In this document: piece by piece, positions 17,522-25,579 of the stretch | Layout of the letters: each line of letters starts with the position of its first letter | How positions within the stretch are numbered: position 1 is the first letter of the stretch | Notes under the pieces: model-generated | Told to the model about the DNA's origin: nothing | Databases searched by the model: none | What the model saw: the letters and a program-made list of their open reading frames with translations, nothing else | Translations under genes and position numbers: made by a program | Assembly (NCBI GenBank): GCA_963731665.1 | Contig: CAVSWP010000003.1 | Coordinates: forward strand, 124,001 to 188,000 | DNA: 64,000 nt | Direction: 5' to 3' | Origin: Chersky-840 sp035604715 | GTDB taxonomy: Bacteria; Actinomycetota; Acidimicrobiia; Acidimicrobiales; UBA8190

Positions 17522-18385
17522 ATGCCGGGCGTGACGTGGTCACGCCGCCGGGTCCGGGAGGTCCTCGAGGCCCACGGCCTGGCGCCCAGCCGGGCTCTGG
17601 GCCAGAACTTCGTCGTCGATGAGAACACGGTGCGCCGCATCGCCCGCCTGTCCGGCGTCGGGCCGGGGATGGCCGTGCTCGAGATCGGCGCCGGCCTCGG
17701 CGCCCTCACCGTGGCGTTGGCCGAGACCGGGGCGCACGTCACCGCCGTCGAGGTCGACCGAGGCCTGGTGCCGCTGCTCCGATCGCACGTGGAGCCGATG
17801 GGTGTGCGCGTGGTCGAGGCCGACGCCTTGACGCTCGATTGGCACGAGCTGTTGGCTCACGACCCGCCCGAGGACGACGCGTCGTCATGGACGCTGGTGG
17901 CGAACCTCCCCTACAACGTGGCCGTGGCGGTGGTGTTGCGGGCCCTGGACGAAGCCCCCAGGGTGCGGTCGATGCTCGTGATGGTCCAGCGCGAGGTCGG
18001 CGAGCGCCTGGCGGCGTCGCCGGGCCATAAGGCCTACGGGGCGGTGTCGGTGAAGGTGGCCTACCACGCCACCGCACGCGTGGTGGGACGGGTCCCGGCG
18101 TCGGTGTTCGTCCCCCGTCCGTCGGTGGAGTCGGTGCTGGTGCGCATCGATCGCCGCCCGGTGGTGGCGGTGGACCCCGCCGCCGTGGCCCCCGCCCGGC
18201 TCTTCGAGTTGGTGCGGGCGGGCTTTGCCCATCGGCGCAAGATGCTCCGTCAATCACTAGCCGGCGTGGTCGACGCCGAGGCCTTCACCGCCGCGGGGAT
18301 CGATCCCCGGGCGCGCGCCGAGAACCTCGGTGTCGAGGATTGGGGGAGACTGGCGGCGTGCGCCCCCGGGCCTCGAGAATCGTGA
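17522..18385 (+). CDS. rsmA: 16S rRNA dimethyladenosine transferase
   Basis: The 287-residue enzyme (KsgA) dimethylates A1518 and A1519 of 16S rRNA. It shows RALGQNFVVDENTVRRIA, the SAM site VLEIGAGLGALTVAL, the catalytic VANLPYNVA (N-L-P-Y), MVQREVGERLAA and FVPRPSVESVLV, all diagnostic. The C-terminal helical domain includes AGFAHRRKMLRQSL. It follows the RlpA-like gene by 28 bases and precedes ispE by 40. Confidence 0.96.
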   Translation: MPGVTWSRRRVREVLEAHGLAPSRALGQNFVVDENTVRRIARLSGVGPGMAVLEIGAGLGALTVALAETGAHVTAVEVDRGLVPLLRSHVEPMGVRVVEADALTLDWHELLAHDPPEDDASSWTLVANLPYNVAVAVVLRALDEAPRVRSMLVMVQREVGERLAASPGHKAYGAVSVKVAYHATARVVGRVPASVFVPRPSVESVLVRIDRRPVVAVDPAAVAPARLFELVRAGFAHRRKMLRQSLAGVVDAEAFTAAGIDPRARAENLGVEDWGRLAACAPGPRES

Positions 18386-18425
18386 GAGTCGGCAGCGGCG
18401 GGAGGGAGATCGGGGGAGACCGCCG

Positions 18426-19223
18426 GTGAGTTCGGTCACGGCGCCCGCCAAGCTCACGCTGGGGTTGCACGTCACCGGGGTGCGAGACGACGGGTTCCAT
18501 CTCCTCGAGGCCGAGATGGTGTCGGTGGACCTCGCCGACACGCTCACCTTCGGGACCGGGACGGGGATCTCCGTGGTGGACGAGGTCGCGGGGGGCCTCG
18601 GGGTGCAGGCGGTGCCCACCGGGCCCGCCAACCTGGCCGCCCGCGCCCTGCAGGCCGTGGGGCGCCAGGCCTCGCTGCGCCTGGTGAAACGCATCCCGGC
18701 GGGAGCCGGGCTCGGGGGTGGGTCGTCCGACGCCGCCGCCGTGTTGCGATGGGCCGAGGTCAGCGATCTCGGTGTCGCCGCCGATCTGGGGGCCGATGTC
18801 CCGTTCTGCGTCGTGGGCGGGCGCGCCCGCGTCACCGGTGTGGGAGAGGTCGTCGAGCCGCTGGACTTCGAGGACCTGTGCTTCGTGGTGCTGCTGCCCC
18901 CGTTGTCGGTCGACACCGCGGCCGTCTACCGGCGGTGGGACGAGCGACAAGCTCGGCCGCCACGCCGACGCGCCGGCCCCGACGCCCGGGACAACGACCT
19001 CGAGCCGGCCGCCCTGGACGTGGCCCCGGCTCTGGCGCCGTGGCGGGACCGGTTCGCCGAGGTGACCGGACGACGGCCGCGGCTGGCCGGCAGCGGCTCG
19101 GCCTGGTTCGTCGAAGGGGACCCCGGCGAGCTCGGTGACAGGGCAGTGGACTTCCTCGTGGCGGGCGAGGAGCGAGCCCCGATGGTGGTGGTGCGGACGG
19201 TGCGACCTCAATCCGGTCGCTGA
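18426..19223 (+). CDS. ispE: 4-diphosphocytidyl-2-C-methyl-D-erythritol kinase
   Basis: The 265-residue GHMP kinase phosphorylates CDP-methylerythritol in the non-mevalonate isoprenoid pathway. It has the N-terminal APAKLTLGLHVTGVRDDGFH block, the GHMP ATP-binding loop IPAGAGLGGGSSDAAA, LGADVPFCVVGG, and the C-terminal RLAGSGSAWF glycine motif. The GTG at 18426 is supported by GGGAGA just upstream. It is the last gene of the operon and faces bS22. Confidence 0.93.
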   Translation: MSSVTAPAKLTLGLHVTGVRDDGFHLLEAEMVSVDLADTLTFGTGTGISVVDEVAGGLGVQAVPTGPANLAARALQAVGRQASLRLVKRIPAGAGLGGGSSDAAAVLRWAEVSDLGVAADLGADVPFCVVGGRARVTGVGEVVEPLDFEDLCFVVLLPPLSVDTAAVYRRWDERQARPPRRRAGPDARDNDLEPAALDVAPALAPWRDRFAEVTGRRPRLAGSGSAWFVEGDPGELGDRAVDFLVAGEERAPMVVVRTVRPQSGR

Positions 19224-19252
19224 GAAGGATGGGGGGCGGCTCTGCGGGCCGG

Positions 19253-19354
19253 CTACTTGCCGGCGGCGCGCCGTTGCCAGCGAGTGGCCTTGAGCATCTT
19301 CTTGTGCTTCTTCTTGCGCATCCGCTTGCGGCGCTTCTTGATCAGCGATCCCAT
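19253..19354 (-). CDS. small basic protein of the bS22 / AURKAIP1-COX24 family (33 aa)
   Basis: A 34-codon frame from ATG 19354 to TAG 19253 encodes a Lys/Arg-rich peptide beginning MGSLIKKRRKRMRKKK and ending RWQRRAAGK. The MGS-IKKRRKRM-KKKH pattern is the actinobacterial 30S protein bS22, homologous to a mitochondrial small-subunit protein. TAACCT on the minus strand (complement of 19365-19370) is a likely -10 box 10 bases upstream. Confidence 0.8.
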   Translation of the reverse strand: MGSLIKKRRKRMRKKKHKKMLKATRWQRRAAGK

Positions 19355-19438
19355 GTGTAATTGCAGGTTAGCGGCCTTTTGGCGACGGCCGCCAAGTAAC
19401 CTCTCGCCCCGGTAGGGGCCGTGGCTCGTCGGAGGTGC

Positions 19439-19807
19439 ATGGTGGGGTACCGGCTGGTTGGGGTGGACCACGTGCAATTGGCGATGCCCCGGGGCGGGGA
19501 AGGCGCGGCCCGGGGCTTCTACCAGGCGGTGCTGGGACTGCCCGAGCGGCCCAAACCGCCGGCGCTGGCGGCCCGGGGCGGATGCTGGTTCTCGAACGAC
19601 CAGGTGACCCTGCACCTCGGAGTGGACGACGACTTCCGCCCGGCCCGCAAGGCTCACCCCGCCGTGGTGGTCGAGGACCTCGACTCGTTGTGTGCCTCGC
19701 TCGAGGCCGCCGGCCACGGCGTGCGCTTCGACGCCGAGGTGCCCGGGGTGCGCCGGTGTTACGTCGACGATCCCTTCGGCAACCGGATCGAGTTGATCGA
19801 GGCGTGA
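19439..19807 (+). CDS. VOC (glyoxalase/bleomycin resistance-type) protein
   Basis: The 122-residue single-domain protein has the vicinal-oxygen-chelate fold: GVDHVQLAMP (metal His), YQAVLGLPERP, VTLHLGVDDDF, and YVDDPFGNRIELIE (terminal metal Glu). The His/His-or-Glu/Glu metal set is largely retained, so a metal-dependent isomerase or dioxygenase activity is possible, but the substrate is unknown. ATG 19439 has GGAGG only 3 bases upstream; the GTG at 19421 is a plausible alternative adding six residues. Confidence 0.8.
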   Translation: MVGYRLVGVDHVQLAMPRGGEGAARGFYQAVLGLPERPKPPALAARGGCWFSNDQVTLHLGVDDDFRPARKAHPAVVVEDLDSLCASLEAAGHGVRFDAEVPGVRRCYVDDPFGNRIELIEA

Positions 19808-19838
19808 AGCCCTACGGTGGACCCGGCGCCGCACCATG

Positions 19839-19914
19839 TGGCGGGTAGTTCAATCGGCAGAACGCCGGCCTTTGGAGCCGGATGTTGGAGGTTCGAGCCC
19901 TCCCCCGCCAGCCA
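19839..19914 (+). tRNA. tRNA-Gln (anticodon TTG), CCA encoded
   Basis: A full cloverleaf can be drawn. The acceptor is TGGCGGG/CCCGCCA with discriminator G and encoded CCA. The D stem is GTTC/GAAC, the anticodon stem CCGGC/GCCGG with loop CTTTGGA (anticodon TTG), and the T arm GGAGG-TTCGAGC-CCTCC. The U1-A72 pair and G73 are glutamine identity elements. Confidence 0.95.
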
Positions 19915-19994
19915 AGCCCCTGAACCCGGGTGACCGTGCCGGGCCACCGGAGGGCCCAGATGACCGAGCGGTCGGGGCGCCGTAGGGTATGGCA

Positions 19995-20213
19995 ATGGCG
20001 GACGAGTACCTGGTGCTGCGGTTCCATCCCCTGAGCGACACCGAAGGGGCCCAGGCGAAATTGCAGAGCGCCGCCGACGACGGGTTCGAGTGGGTGGGCG
20101 TGATCCCCGCGACGGACTCGGCCCTCGTCATCATGAAGCAGCCGAAACGGCTCTCGCAGGGCGAGATGACCACCACCGACGCTCTCGATCAATTGAAGCC
20201 CTTCACCAACTGA
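19995..20213 (+). CDS. conserved hypothetical protein, 72 aa
   Basis: This small soluble protein begins MADEYLVLRFHPLSDTEGAQ and contains DDGFEWVGVIPATDSALVIMK. It reads as a beta-alpha-beta unit; I do not know its function. Two ATGs are possible, 19989 and 19995. The second is preferred because it lies 6 bases after TAGGGT (19983-19988), the same -10 geometry as other genes here, whereas the first overlaps the box. Confidence 0.65.
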   Translation: MADEYLVLRFHPLSDTEGAQAKLQSAADDGFEWVGVIPATDSALVIMKQPKRLSQGEMTTTDALDQLKPFTN

Positions 20214-20263
20214 GCCCGGGGCCCGGGCGGGGCGACACCGCGCCAGCGTCTGGCCGCGACAGG

Positions 20264-21553
20264 ATGAAGGCTCTGTCCTCGACCCGCGACAACCAGAGTC
20301 CGACCGCCCCTACCCCGTCCCCCGCCGGTGCCGGTGGGTGGCGCGCCGCCTGGGCGCGGCGCGGGGCGCCGCCCCAGGCCACCACCATGGCGGGGTGGGC
20401 CCTGCTGCCGTTGCGGCTCTTCCTCGGGGGCACCTTCGTCTTCGCCGGGCTGCAGAAGCTCGCCAATCCGGGCTTCTTCGACAAGGCGAACCCCACGTCG
20501 ATCCAGTCCCAGCTGGCGTCGGCGGCGCGCGTCAGCCCCATCCACGGGTTGGTGTCGCATCTGCAGGGCGTGGCGATCCCGCTCGGCGTGGTGATCGCCC
20601 TCAGCGAGCTCGCCATCGGATCGGCCACACTCGTCGGGCTGTGGTCGAGGGTGGCCGCCGGCGGGGGCATGCTGCTGTCGTTCGGGCTGTTCCTCACCGT
20701 GAGCTTCCACGCCAGCCCGTACTACACGGGGTCCGACATCGTGTTCGTGTTCGCGTGGACAGCGCTGCTGCTGGCCGGGGCCGGTGGGGTGCTGTCGGCC
20801 GACGCCGTGTTGCGCGACGTCGCCCGGGCCCGCAGCGGCGCGGGGCCCGCCACCATGGTCCCCATCTCCTTCGAGGTGGTGCGGACGGTGTGCGGCTCCT
20901 TCGACGCCGGGACGTGTCGGGCCATGGGGGGCGCGCCGTGCGCGCCGGCGCCGTGTCCCTATCTCCACCACGTCTCCGCCGTCACGCGCCCGCAGGTCCG
21001 GGGCGACATCGACCGCAGGACCTTCACCTTGCAGGGCGCCTTCGCCGCCGCGCTGGCGGGTGCCGCCCTGGCGGGCGCGGGGCTGGCGGCGGGCGTCGGC
21101 CGCCTCGCCGGCGGGAAGTCGCGCCAGGCGGGCGGGTCGGTGGCGGCGACGTTGCCCACGGGCAGCACCGGCTCCAGCGCCACCACGGCGAACACCGGGG
21201 CCGGCTCGGGGACCACCGGCTCGTCCTCGGGGGGCACCGAGCCCTCGGGCACCCGCATCGGCCCCGCCAGTGCCGTGCCGGTGGGGGGATCGGCGTCGTT
21301 CCAGGACCCGTCGACCGGTGACCCCTCTCTGGTGGTGCAACCCACAGCGGGAACGTTCGTGGCCTTCGACGCCGTGTGCCCGCACGAGGGGTGCATCGTG
21401 GCCTACGCGAGCTCAGAGCAACGGTTTGTGTGCCCGTGCCACGGGTCTCAGTTCAACGGCCTGACCGGGGCGGTGGAGTCGGGGCCCGCACCCCGGGGGC
21501 TCGGACGCATCCGGTTGAAAGAGGGCCCCAACGGGCAGCTGTACGTCACCTGA
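20264..21553 (+). CDS. DoxX-family membrane domain fused to a Rieske [2Fe-2S] domain
   Basis: The 429-residue protein has two parts. Residues ~40-190 form a DoxX-type four-helix membrane domain, starting LPLRLFLGGTFVFAGLQKL. A Cys-rich loop follows (CRAMGGAPCAPAPCPY), then a twin-arginine motif DRRTFTLQGAFAAALAG preceding a fifth hydrophobic segment. After a Ser/Gly/Thr linker, residues ~340-429 form a Rieske domain with VCPHEGC and CPCHGSQF, the C-x-H and C-x2-H ligand pairs. Rieske clusters accept electrons from quinols, and DoxX/DoxD proteins occur in quinone-linked redox systems, so a quinol-handling role outside the membrane is inferred. The twin-Arg motif suggests Tat translocation of the folded Rieske domain. 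Confidence 0.8.
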   Translation: MKALSSTRDNQSPTAPTPSPAGAGGWRAAWARRGAPPQATTMAGWALLPLRLFLGGTFVFAGLQKLANPGFFDKANPTSIQSQLASAARVSPIHGLVSHLQGVAIPLGVVIALSELAIGSATLVGLWSRVAAGGGMLLSFGLFLTVSFHASPYYTGSDIVFVFAWTALLLAGAGGVLSADAVLRDVARARSGAGPATMVPISFEVVRTVCGSFDAGTCRAMGGAPCAPAPCPYLHHVSAVTRPQVRGDIDRRTFTLQGAFAAALAGAALAGAGLAAGVGRLAGGKSRQAGGSVAATLPTGSTGSSATTANTGAGSGTTGSSSGGTEPSGTRIGPASAVPVGGSASFQDPSTGDPSLVVQPTAGTFVAFDAVCPHEGCIVAYASSEQRFVCPCHGSQFNGLTGAVESGPAPRGLGRIRLKEGPNGQLYVT

Positions 21554-21585
21554 GGACGCCTCCCCACGGGGACGTGGCGGTGCTC

Positions 21586-21822
21586 TCAGTTGATGGTGGT
21601 GTGCTGGCCGTCGGGGACGAAGTTCGGAGCCATCATCAGCCTGACGCGCATGACCTCGTCGCAGTGCCGGCAGCGGGTGCCGCGCGGCGTGATGCGACAG
21701 GCCATCACGCCGGCGAGATGCGGCATGTCGTACCCGGCGCACGACTTGCCGTCGAGCTCCTCCGAGCAGTAGGCGATCTCGCCGTCGCGGTGCAGCACGA
21801 GGCAACCGTCGCAGATCAACAC
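21586..21822 (-). CDS. Cys-rich miniprotein, 78 aa (copy A of a tandem pair)
   Basis: The likely start is GTG 21822 after a GAGGTGGGGGCGAG purine tract. The protein has seven Cys and several His in the order CDGC, HRDGEIAYC, CAGYDMPH, ACR, CRHC, followed by a ~20-residue tail. The pattern suggests a zinc or Fe-S binding fold. It aligns with the protein at 22033-22239 over its whole core. I do not recognise the family and assign no function. Confidence 0.6.
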   Translation of the reverse strand: MLICDGCLVLHRDGEIAYCSEELDGKSCAGYDMPHLAGVMACRITPRGTRCRHCDEVMRVRLMMAPNFVPDGQHTTIN

Positions 21823-22032
21823 CTCGCCCCCACCTCGCTTCGCCTTCTCGTTCGCTCGTGCCCGGACCTGTCCGCCGGGTCCGCCTGCGAGCCCCTGGTA
21901 CCCAAAGGCCGTGTGTCGACTAAGGAATCGGCCGACGCGCGCTCCGGGTCGAACAAGTGATGCACAACGGATTCCCACGGCGGGTGGTGTCAACCGGCGC
22001 GGCGCGACGGCGCCCGGCACCGGGTGGTGCGC

Positions 22033-22239
22033 TCAGCGTTGCGCCAGGGTGGCGGGGGTCATGGGGGCGGGGTCGACGGCGCAGTACGGGCAGTTGTCGC
22101 CGTCCACGACGCGACAGGCGAAGAAGCCTCCCCGATGCGGGCGGTCTTCTCCCGCGCATTGGCGCCCGGCGGTCTCCTCGGTGCAGTACGCCACCGTCCC
22201 GTCGCGGTGCACCACCAGCTGACCGGGACAACTGTTCAT
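22033..22239 (-). CDS. Cys-rich miniprotein, 68 aa (copy B of a tandem pair)
   Basis: From ATG 22239 the protein reads MNSCPGQLVVHRDGTVAYC, then CAGEDRPHRGG, ACR and CPYC. It shares with copy A the skeleton C-x-G-x-LV-x-HRDG-x2-AYC-x-EE, CAG-x-D-x-PH, ACR and a final C-x2-C. Copy B has lost the second Cys of the first CxxC, where it has CPGQ. The two genes are 210 bases apart on the same strand and probably arose by duplication. It lies downstream of dnaE2, but a 160-base gap argues against cotranscription. Confidence 0.65.
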   Translation of the reverse strand: MNSCPGQLVVHRDGTVAYCTEETAGRQCAGEDRPHRGGFFACRVVDGDNCPYCAVDPAPMTPATLAQR

Positions 22240-22399
22240 AGGCCTACGTCTCCTCGTGGTCGCTCGGACGGCATCGGTCCTTGGCGACCTCCTCAACTCG
22301 GGCACCACGCTCGGCGGGGTCTCCTCCTGTGGATATCGGCGCCGTGCGGGGGGGTCTTGAGGGTTTCGCAACGCTTCCCCAACTCGGGCCCGCCCGGTG

Positions 22400-25300
22400 C
22401 TAGCGGAAGTCCCGCGACCCCTGGACGGGGGCAGGCCCGAGGTCGAGGGGGACGATCTTCTCGGCCACGATGCTCACCACCCCGTCCACCCGCTCGATAC
22501 GCCCCCGTACCAACAGGGCCGGTGACCCCCGGGCCACGGGGCGCCACCGCTGCCAGGCGCCCGGGGAGCAGATCACGTTGACCATGCCGGTCTCGTCCTC
22601 GAGGTTGAGGAACACCGTGCCCTTGGCGCTCTCGGGACGCTGGCGGTGGGTGACCACCCCGCCCACCAGCACCCGGCCGTCGGTCTCGGCGCCCACCAGC
22701 CGGCCGGCGGGGATCACCCCCATGACGTCGAGGCGGGGCCGGGCCAGCTCCACCGCGGTCGCTCCCACGGTGAGGCCGGTGGCCCACATGTCGGCTTCCA
22801 CCTCCTCGAGCGACGTCAGATCGGCGAGTGGGGGCGCCTCCTCCCCCGACACCAGCCCGGGCAGCCGGTCGACGGTGCCGTGCGCCAGGGCGCCGGCCGC
22901 CCACAGCGCCCGTCGACGGCCGCGCATCTCGGGGGCGCCGTCACGGGGCGCAAGTCCCTCCAGCGCGCCGGCGGTGGCGAGCGCCTCGAGCTGGGGTCGG
23001 CCCGTCCCGGTCCGCCGCACCAGGTCCTCCACCGACGAGTAGGGACCGTTCTCGCCGATGCGTTGGGCCACGGCCTCACCGATCCCGCGCACCGAGGTGA
23101 GCCCCATCCGCACGGCGGGCTGCTCCTGCAGGCCCCACTCCAAGGTGGCCCCGACCGCCGACACCTCGACGTGCGGCCGGTGCACCGTCACGCCATGGCG
23201 CCGGGCGTCGGCCACCAGCGATTGCGGTGACCAGAACCCCATGGGCTGGGCGTTGAGCAGCCCGGCGCAGAACGCCGCGGGGTAGTGCAGCTTCAACCAC
23301 GCACTCGAGTACACGAGGTACGCGAAAGACACGGCGTGGCTCTCGGGAAACCCGAAGTTGGCGAAGGCGGCCAACTTGCCCACGATCTCCTGGGCCACGT
23401 CGCCGGTGATGCCCCGCTCGGCCATGCCGGTGAAGAGCCGCTCGGACAGGCGCGCCATGCGGGCCCCCGAGCGCTTGGCGCTCATGGCCTGACGCAGCTC
23501 GTCGGCCTCGGCGGGGGTGAACCCCGCGGCGTCGATGGCGATGTGCATGAGCTGCTCCTGGAACAGCGGCACCCCGAGCGTCTTGGCCAGCGCCCGCCTC
23601 AGCAGGGGGTGCGGGGGCTCGGGGGCTTCGAGGCCCTGACGCCGGCGGATGTAGGGGTGCACCGACCCTCCTTGGATGGGGCCCGGCCGGATGATGGCCA
23701 CCTCGATCACGAGGTCCGAGAAACACCGCGGCCGGATGCGGGGGAGCGTGGCCATCTGAGCCCGGCTCTCCACCTGGAACACCCCCACGGTGTCGGCCCG
23801 GCACAACATGTCGTAGACGGCGTCCTCCTGTTCCAGCAGGGCCAGGTCGACATGGACGTGATGCGTGTCGCGGATCAAGTCGACGGTGCGGTGCACGGCG
23901 TCGAGCATCCCCAGCCCGAGCAGGTCGAACTTGACCAGACCGGCCGCCGCGCAGTCGTCCTTGTCCCATTGCAGGACACTGCGCCCCGGGTGACGGGCCC
24001 ATTCCACCGGGCACACCTCGATGACGGGCCGGTCGCAGAGGACCATCCCCCCCGAATGCAGGCCGAGGTGGCGGGGGAAGTCGAGGACGTCGCCCGCCAG
24101 CTGCCCCACGAGCGGCGGCAGGGGACCACCGCGGTCGAGCGGCTCACCCCGGTCGACGGCTTTCGCCCACGCGTCGACCTCCTCGGGGGTGTGCCCCAGG
24201 GCCTTGCCCACGTCGCGGATGGCCGAGCGGGCGCGATAGGTGATGACGTTGGCGACCTGGGCCGCGCAGTGCCGGCCGTAGCGCTCGTAGACGTAGGTGA
24301 TGACCTCCTCGCGCCGGCCCGACTCGATGTCGACGTCGATGTCGGGCGGCCCGTCGCGCTCGGGGGACAGGAACCGCTCGAACAACAGCCCCAGGGCCAC
24401 GGGATCGGCACGGGTGATGCCCAGGGCGAAGCACACCGCGGAGTTGGCGGCCGAGCCCCGACCCTGGCAGTAGATGTCCTGGCGCCGGCAGAACTCCACG
24501 ATGTCCCAGACGATGAGGAAGTAGCCGCCGTAGCCGAGGGTGCCGATCACCTCGAGCTCGTGGTCGACCTGGGCCCACGCCCCGGGCACCCGCTCCGTCG
24601 CCCGGGGGCCGTAGCGGTCGTTGGCCCCCCGGCCCACCAGCTCCACCAGCCAGCTGTGCTCGGTGTGCCCGGCGGGCACCTGGCAGTCGGGGAGGCCTGG
24701 GGCCACCAGGTGGAGGTCGAAGGCGCACGCCCTCCCGATCTCGGCGGCCTTCGCCACCGCCCCCGGCCACCGGGCGAAGCGGCGCTCCTGCTCGGCGCCC
24801 GAGCGGAGATGGGCGGTGGCGGCGCTGGGGAGCCAGCCCTCGAGCTCGGCCAGCGGCCGCCGGGCCCGGACGGCGGCCAGGGTGGTGGCCAGGGGGCGGC
24901 GCGCCGGGCTGGCGTAGTGGACGTTGTTGGTGGCCACCAGGTCCACGTCCCGGGTGACGGCGAGATGGGCCAGGGCGTCGTTGCGAGCGGTGTCGAGGGG
25001 GTCGCCGTGGTTCCACAGCTCCACCGCCACGTCCTCGGGGCCGAAGGCCTCGATCAGCCGGTCGAGCTGGCGGGCGGCGGCGGCGGGGCCCGCGGAGGTG
25101 AGCGCGCTGGGCACCGCCCCCTTGCGGCAGCCGGTCAGGACCACCCAGTGGCCCCCGGAGCCACCCCGGCGGTGGTGGCCGGCCAGGTCCTCGAGGGTGC
25201 AGGTGGGCCGGCCCTTCTCCCCGCCGGCGAGGTGGGCCTCGGTGATGGCCCTGCTCAGGCGGCCGTACCCCTCGGGATCGCGGGCTAGGACCACCAGGTG

Positions 25301-25567
25301 GGCGCCGAGCGGGTCGGGGGCGCCGGTGCGCCCCGGGGACCGGCCCCCGTCCACCAGGGTGAGCTCGGCCCCGAAGACCGACGGGAGGCCCAGGGCCCGG
25401 GCCGTCTCGGCGAAGCGGACCACCCCGTACAGGCCGTCGTGGTCGGTGAGGGCCAGGGCCTCGAGCCCCAGCCGGTCCGCCTCGGAGACCAGCTCCTCGG
25501 GGTGCGACGCCCCGTCGAGGAAGCTGAAGTTGGAGTGGCAGTGGAGCTCGGCGTAGGGGGTGGTCAT
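22400..25567 (-). CDS. dnaE2: error-prone DNA polymerase III alpha subunit (translesion)
   Basis: The 1055-residue C-family polymerase is the catalytic part of the ImuA'-ImuB-DnaE2 mutasome, which carries out SOS-induced translesion synthesis. It has the N-terminal PHP domain (YAELHCHSNFSFLDG, ALTDHDGLYG), the palm with PDIDVDIESGRREEV containing the catalytic aspartates, the fingers/beta-binding region (GFPESHAVSFAYLVY) and a C-terminal OB fold (VFLNLEDETGMVNVIC). It lacks the extra C-terminal tau-binding region of DnaE1. It lies 12 bases after imuB in the same operon. Confidence 0.95.
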   Translation of the reverse strand: MTTPYAELHCHSNFSFLDGASHPEELVSEADRLGLEALALTDHDGLYGVVRFAETARALGLPSVFGAELTLVDGGRSPGRTGAPDPLGAHLVVLARDPEGYGRLSRAITEAHLAGGEKGRPTCTLEDLAGHHRRGGSGGHWVVLTGCRKGAVPSALTSAGPAAAARQLDRLIEAFGPEDVAVELWNHGDPLDTARNDALAHLAVTRDVDLVATNNVHYASPARRPLATTLAAVRARRPLAELEGWLPSAATAHLRSGAEQERRFARWPGAVAKAAEIGRACAFDLHLVAPGLPDCQVPAGHTEHSWLVELVGRGANDRYGPRATERVPGAWAQVDHELEVIGTLGYGGYFLIVWDIVEFCRRQDIYCQGRGSAANSAVCFALGITRADPVALGLLFERFLSPERDGPPDIDVDIESGRREEVITYVYERYGRHCAAQVANVITYRARSAIRDVGKALGHTPEEVDAWAKAVDRGEPLDRGGPLPPLVGQLAGDVLDFPRHLGLHSGGMVLCDRPVIEVCPVEWARHPGRSVLQWDKDDCAAAGLVKFDLLGLGMLDAVHRTVDLIRDTHHVHVDLALLEQEDAVYDMLCRADTVGVFQVESRAQMATLPRIRPRCFSDLVIEVAIIRPGPIQGGSVHPYIRRRQGLEAPEPPHPLLRRALAKTLGVPLFQEQLMHIAIDAAGFTPAEADELRQAMSAKRSGARMARLSERLFTGMAERGITGDVAQEIVGKLAAFANFGFPESHAVSFAYLVYSSAWLKLHYPAAFCAGLLNAQPMGFWSPQSLVADARRHGVTVHRPHVEVSAVGATLEWGLQEQPAVRMGLTSVRGIGEAVAQRIGENGPYSSVEDLVRRTGTGRPQLEALATAGALEGLAPRDGAPEMRGRRRALWAAGALAHGTVDRLPGLVSGEEAPPLADLTSLEEVEADMWATGLTVGATAVELARPRLDVMGVIPAGRLVGAETDGRVLVGGVVTHRQRPESAKGTVFLNLEDETGMVNVICSPGAWQRWRPVARGSPALLVRGRIERVDGVVSIVAEKIVPLDLGPAPVQGSRDFR

Positions 25568-25579
25568 GGCGGCGCCGGA

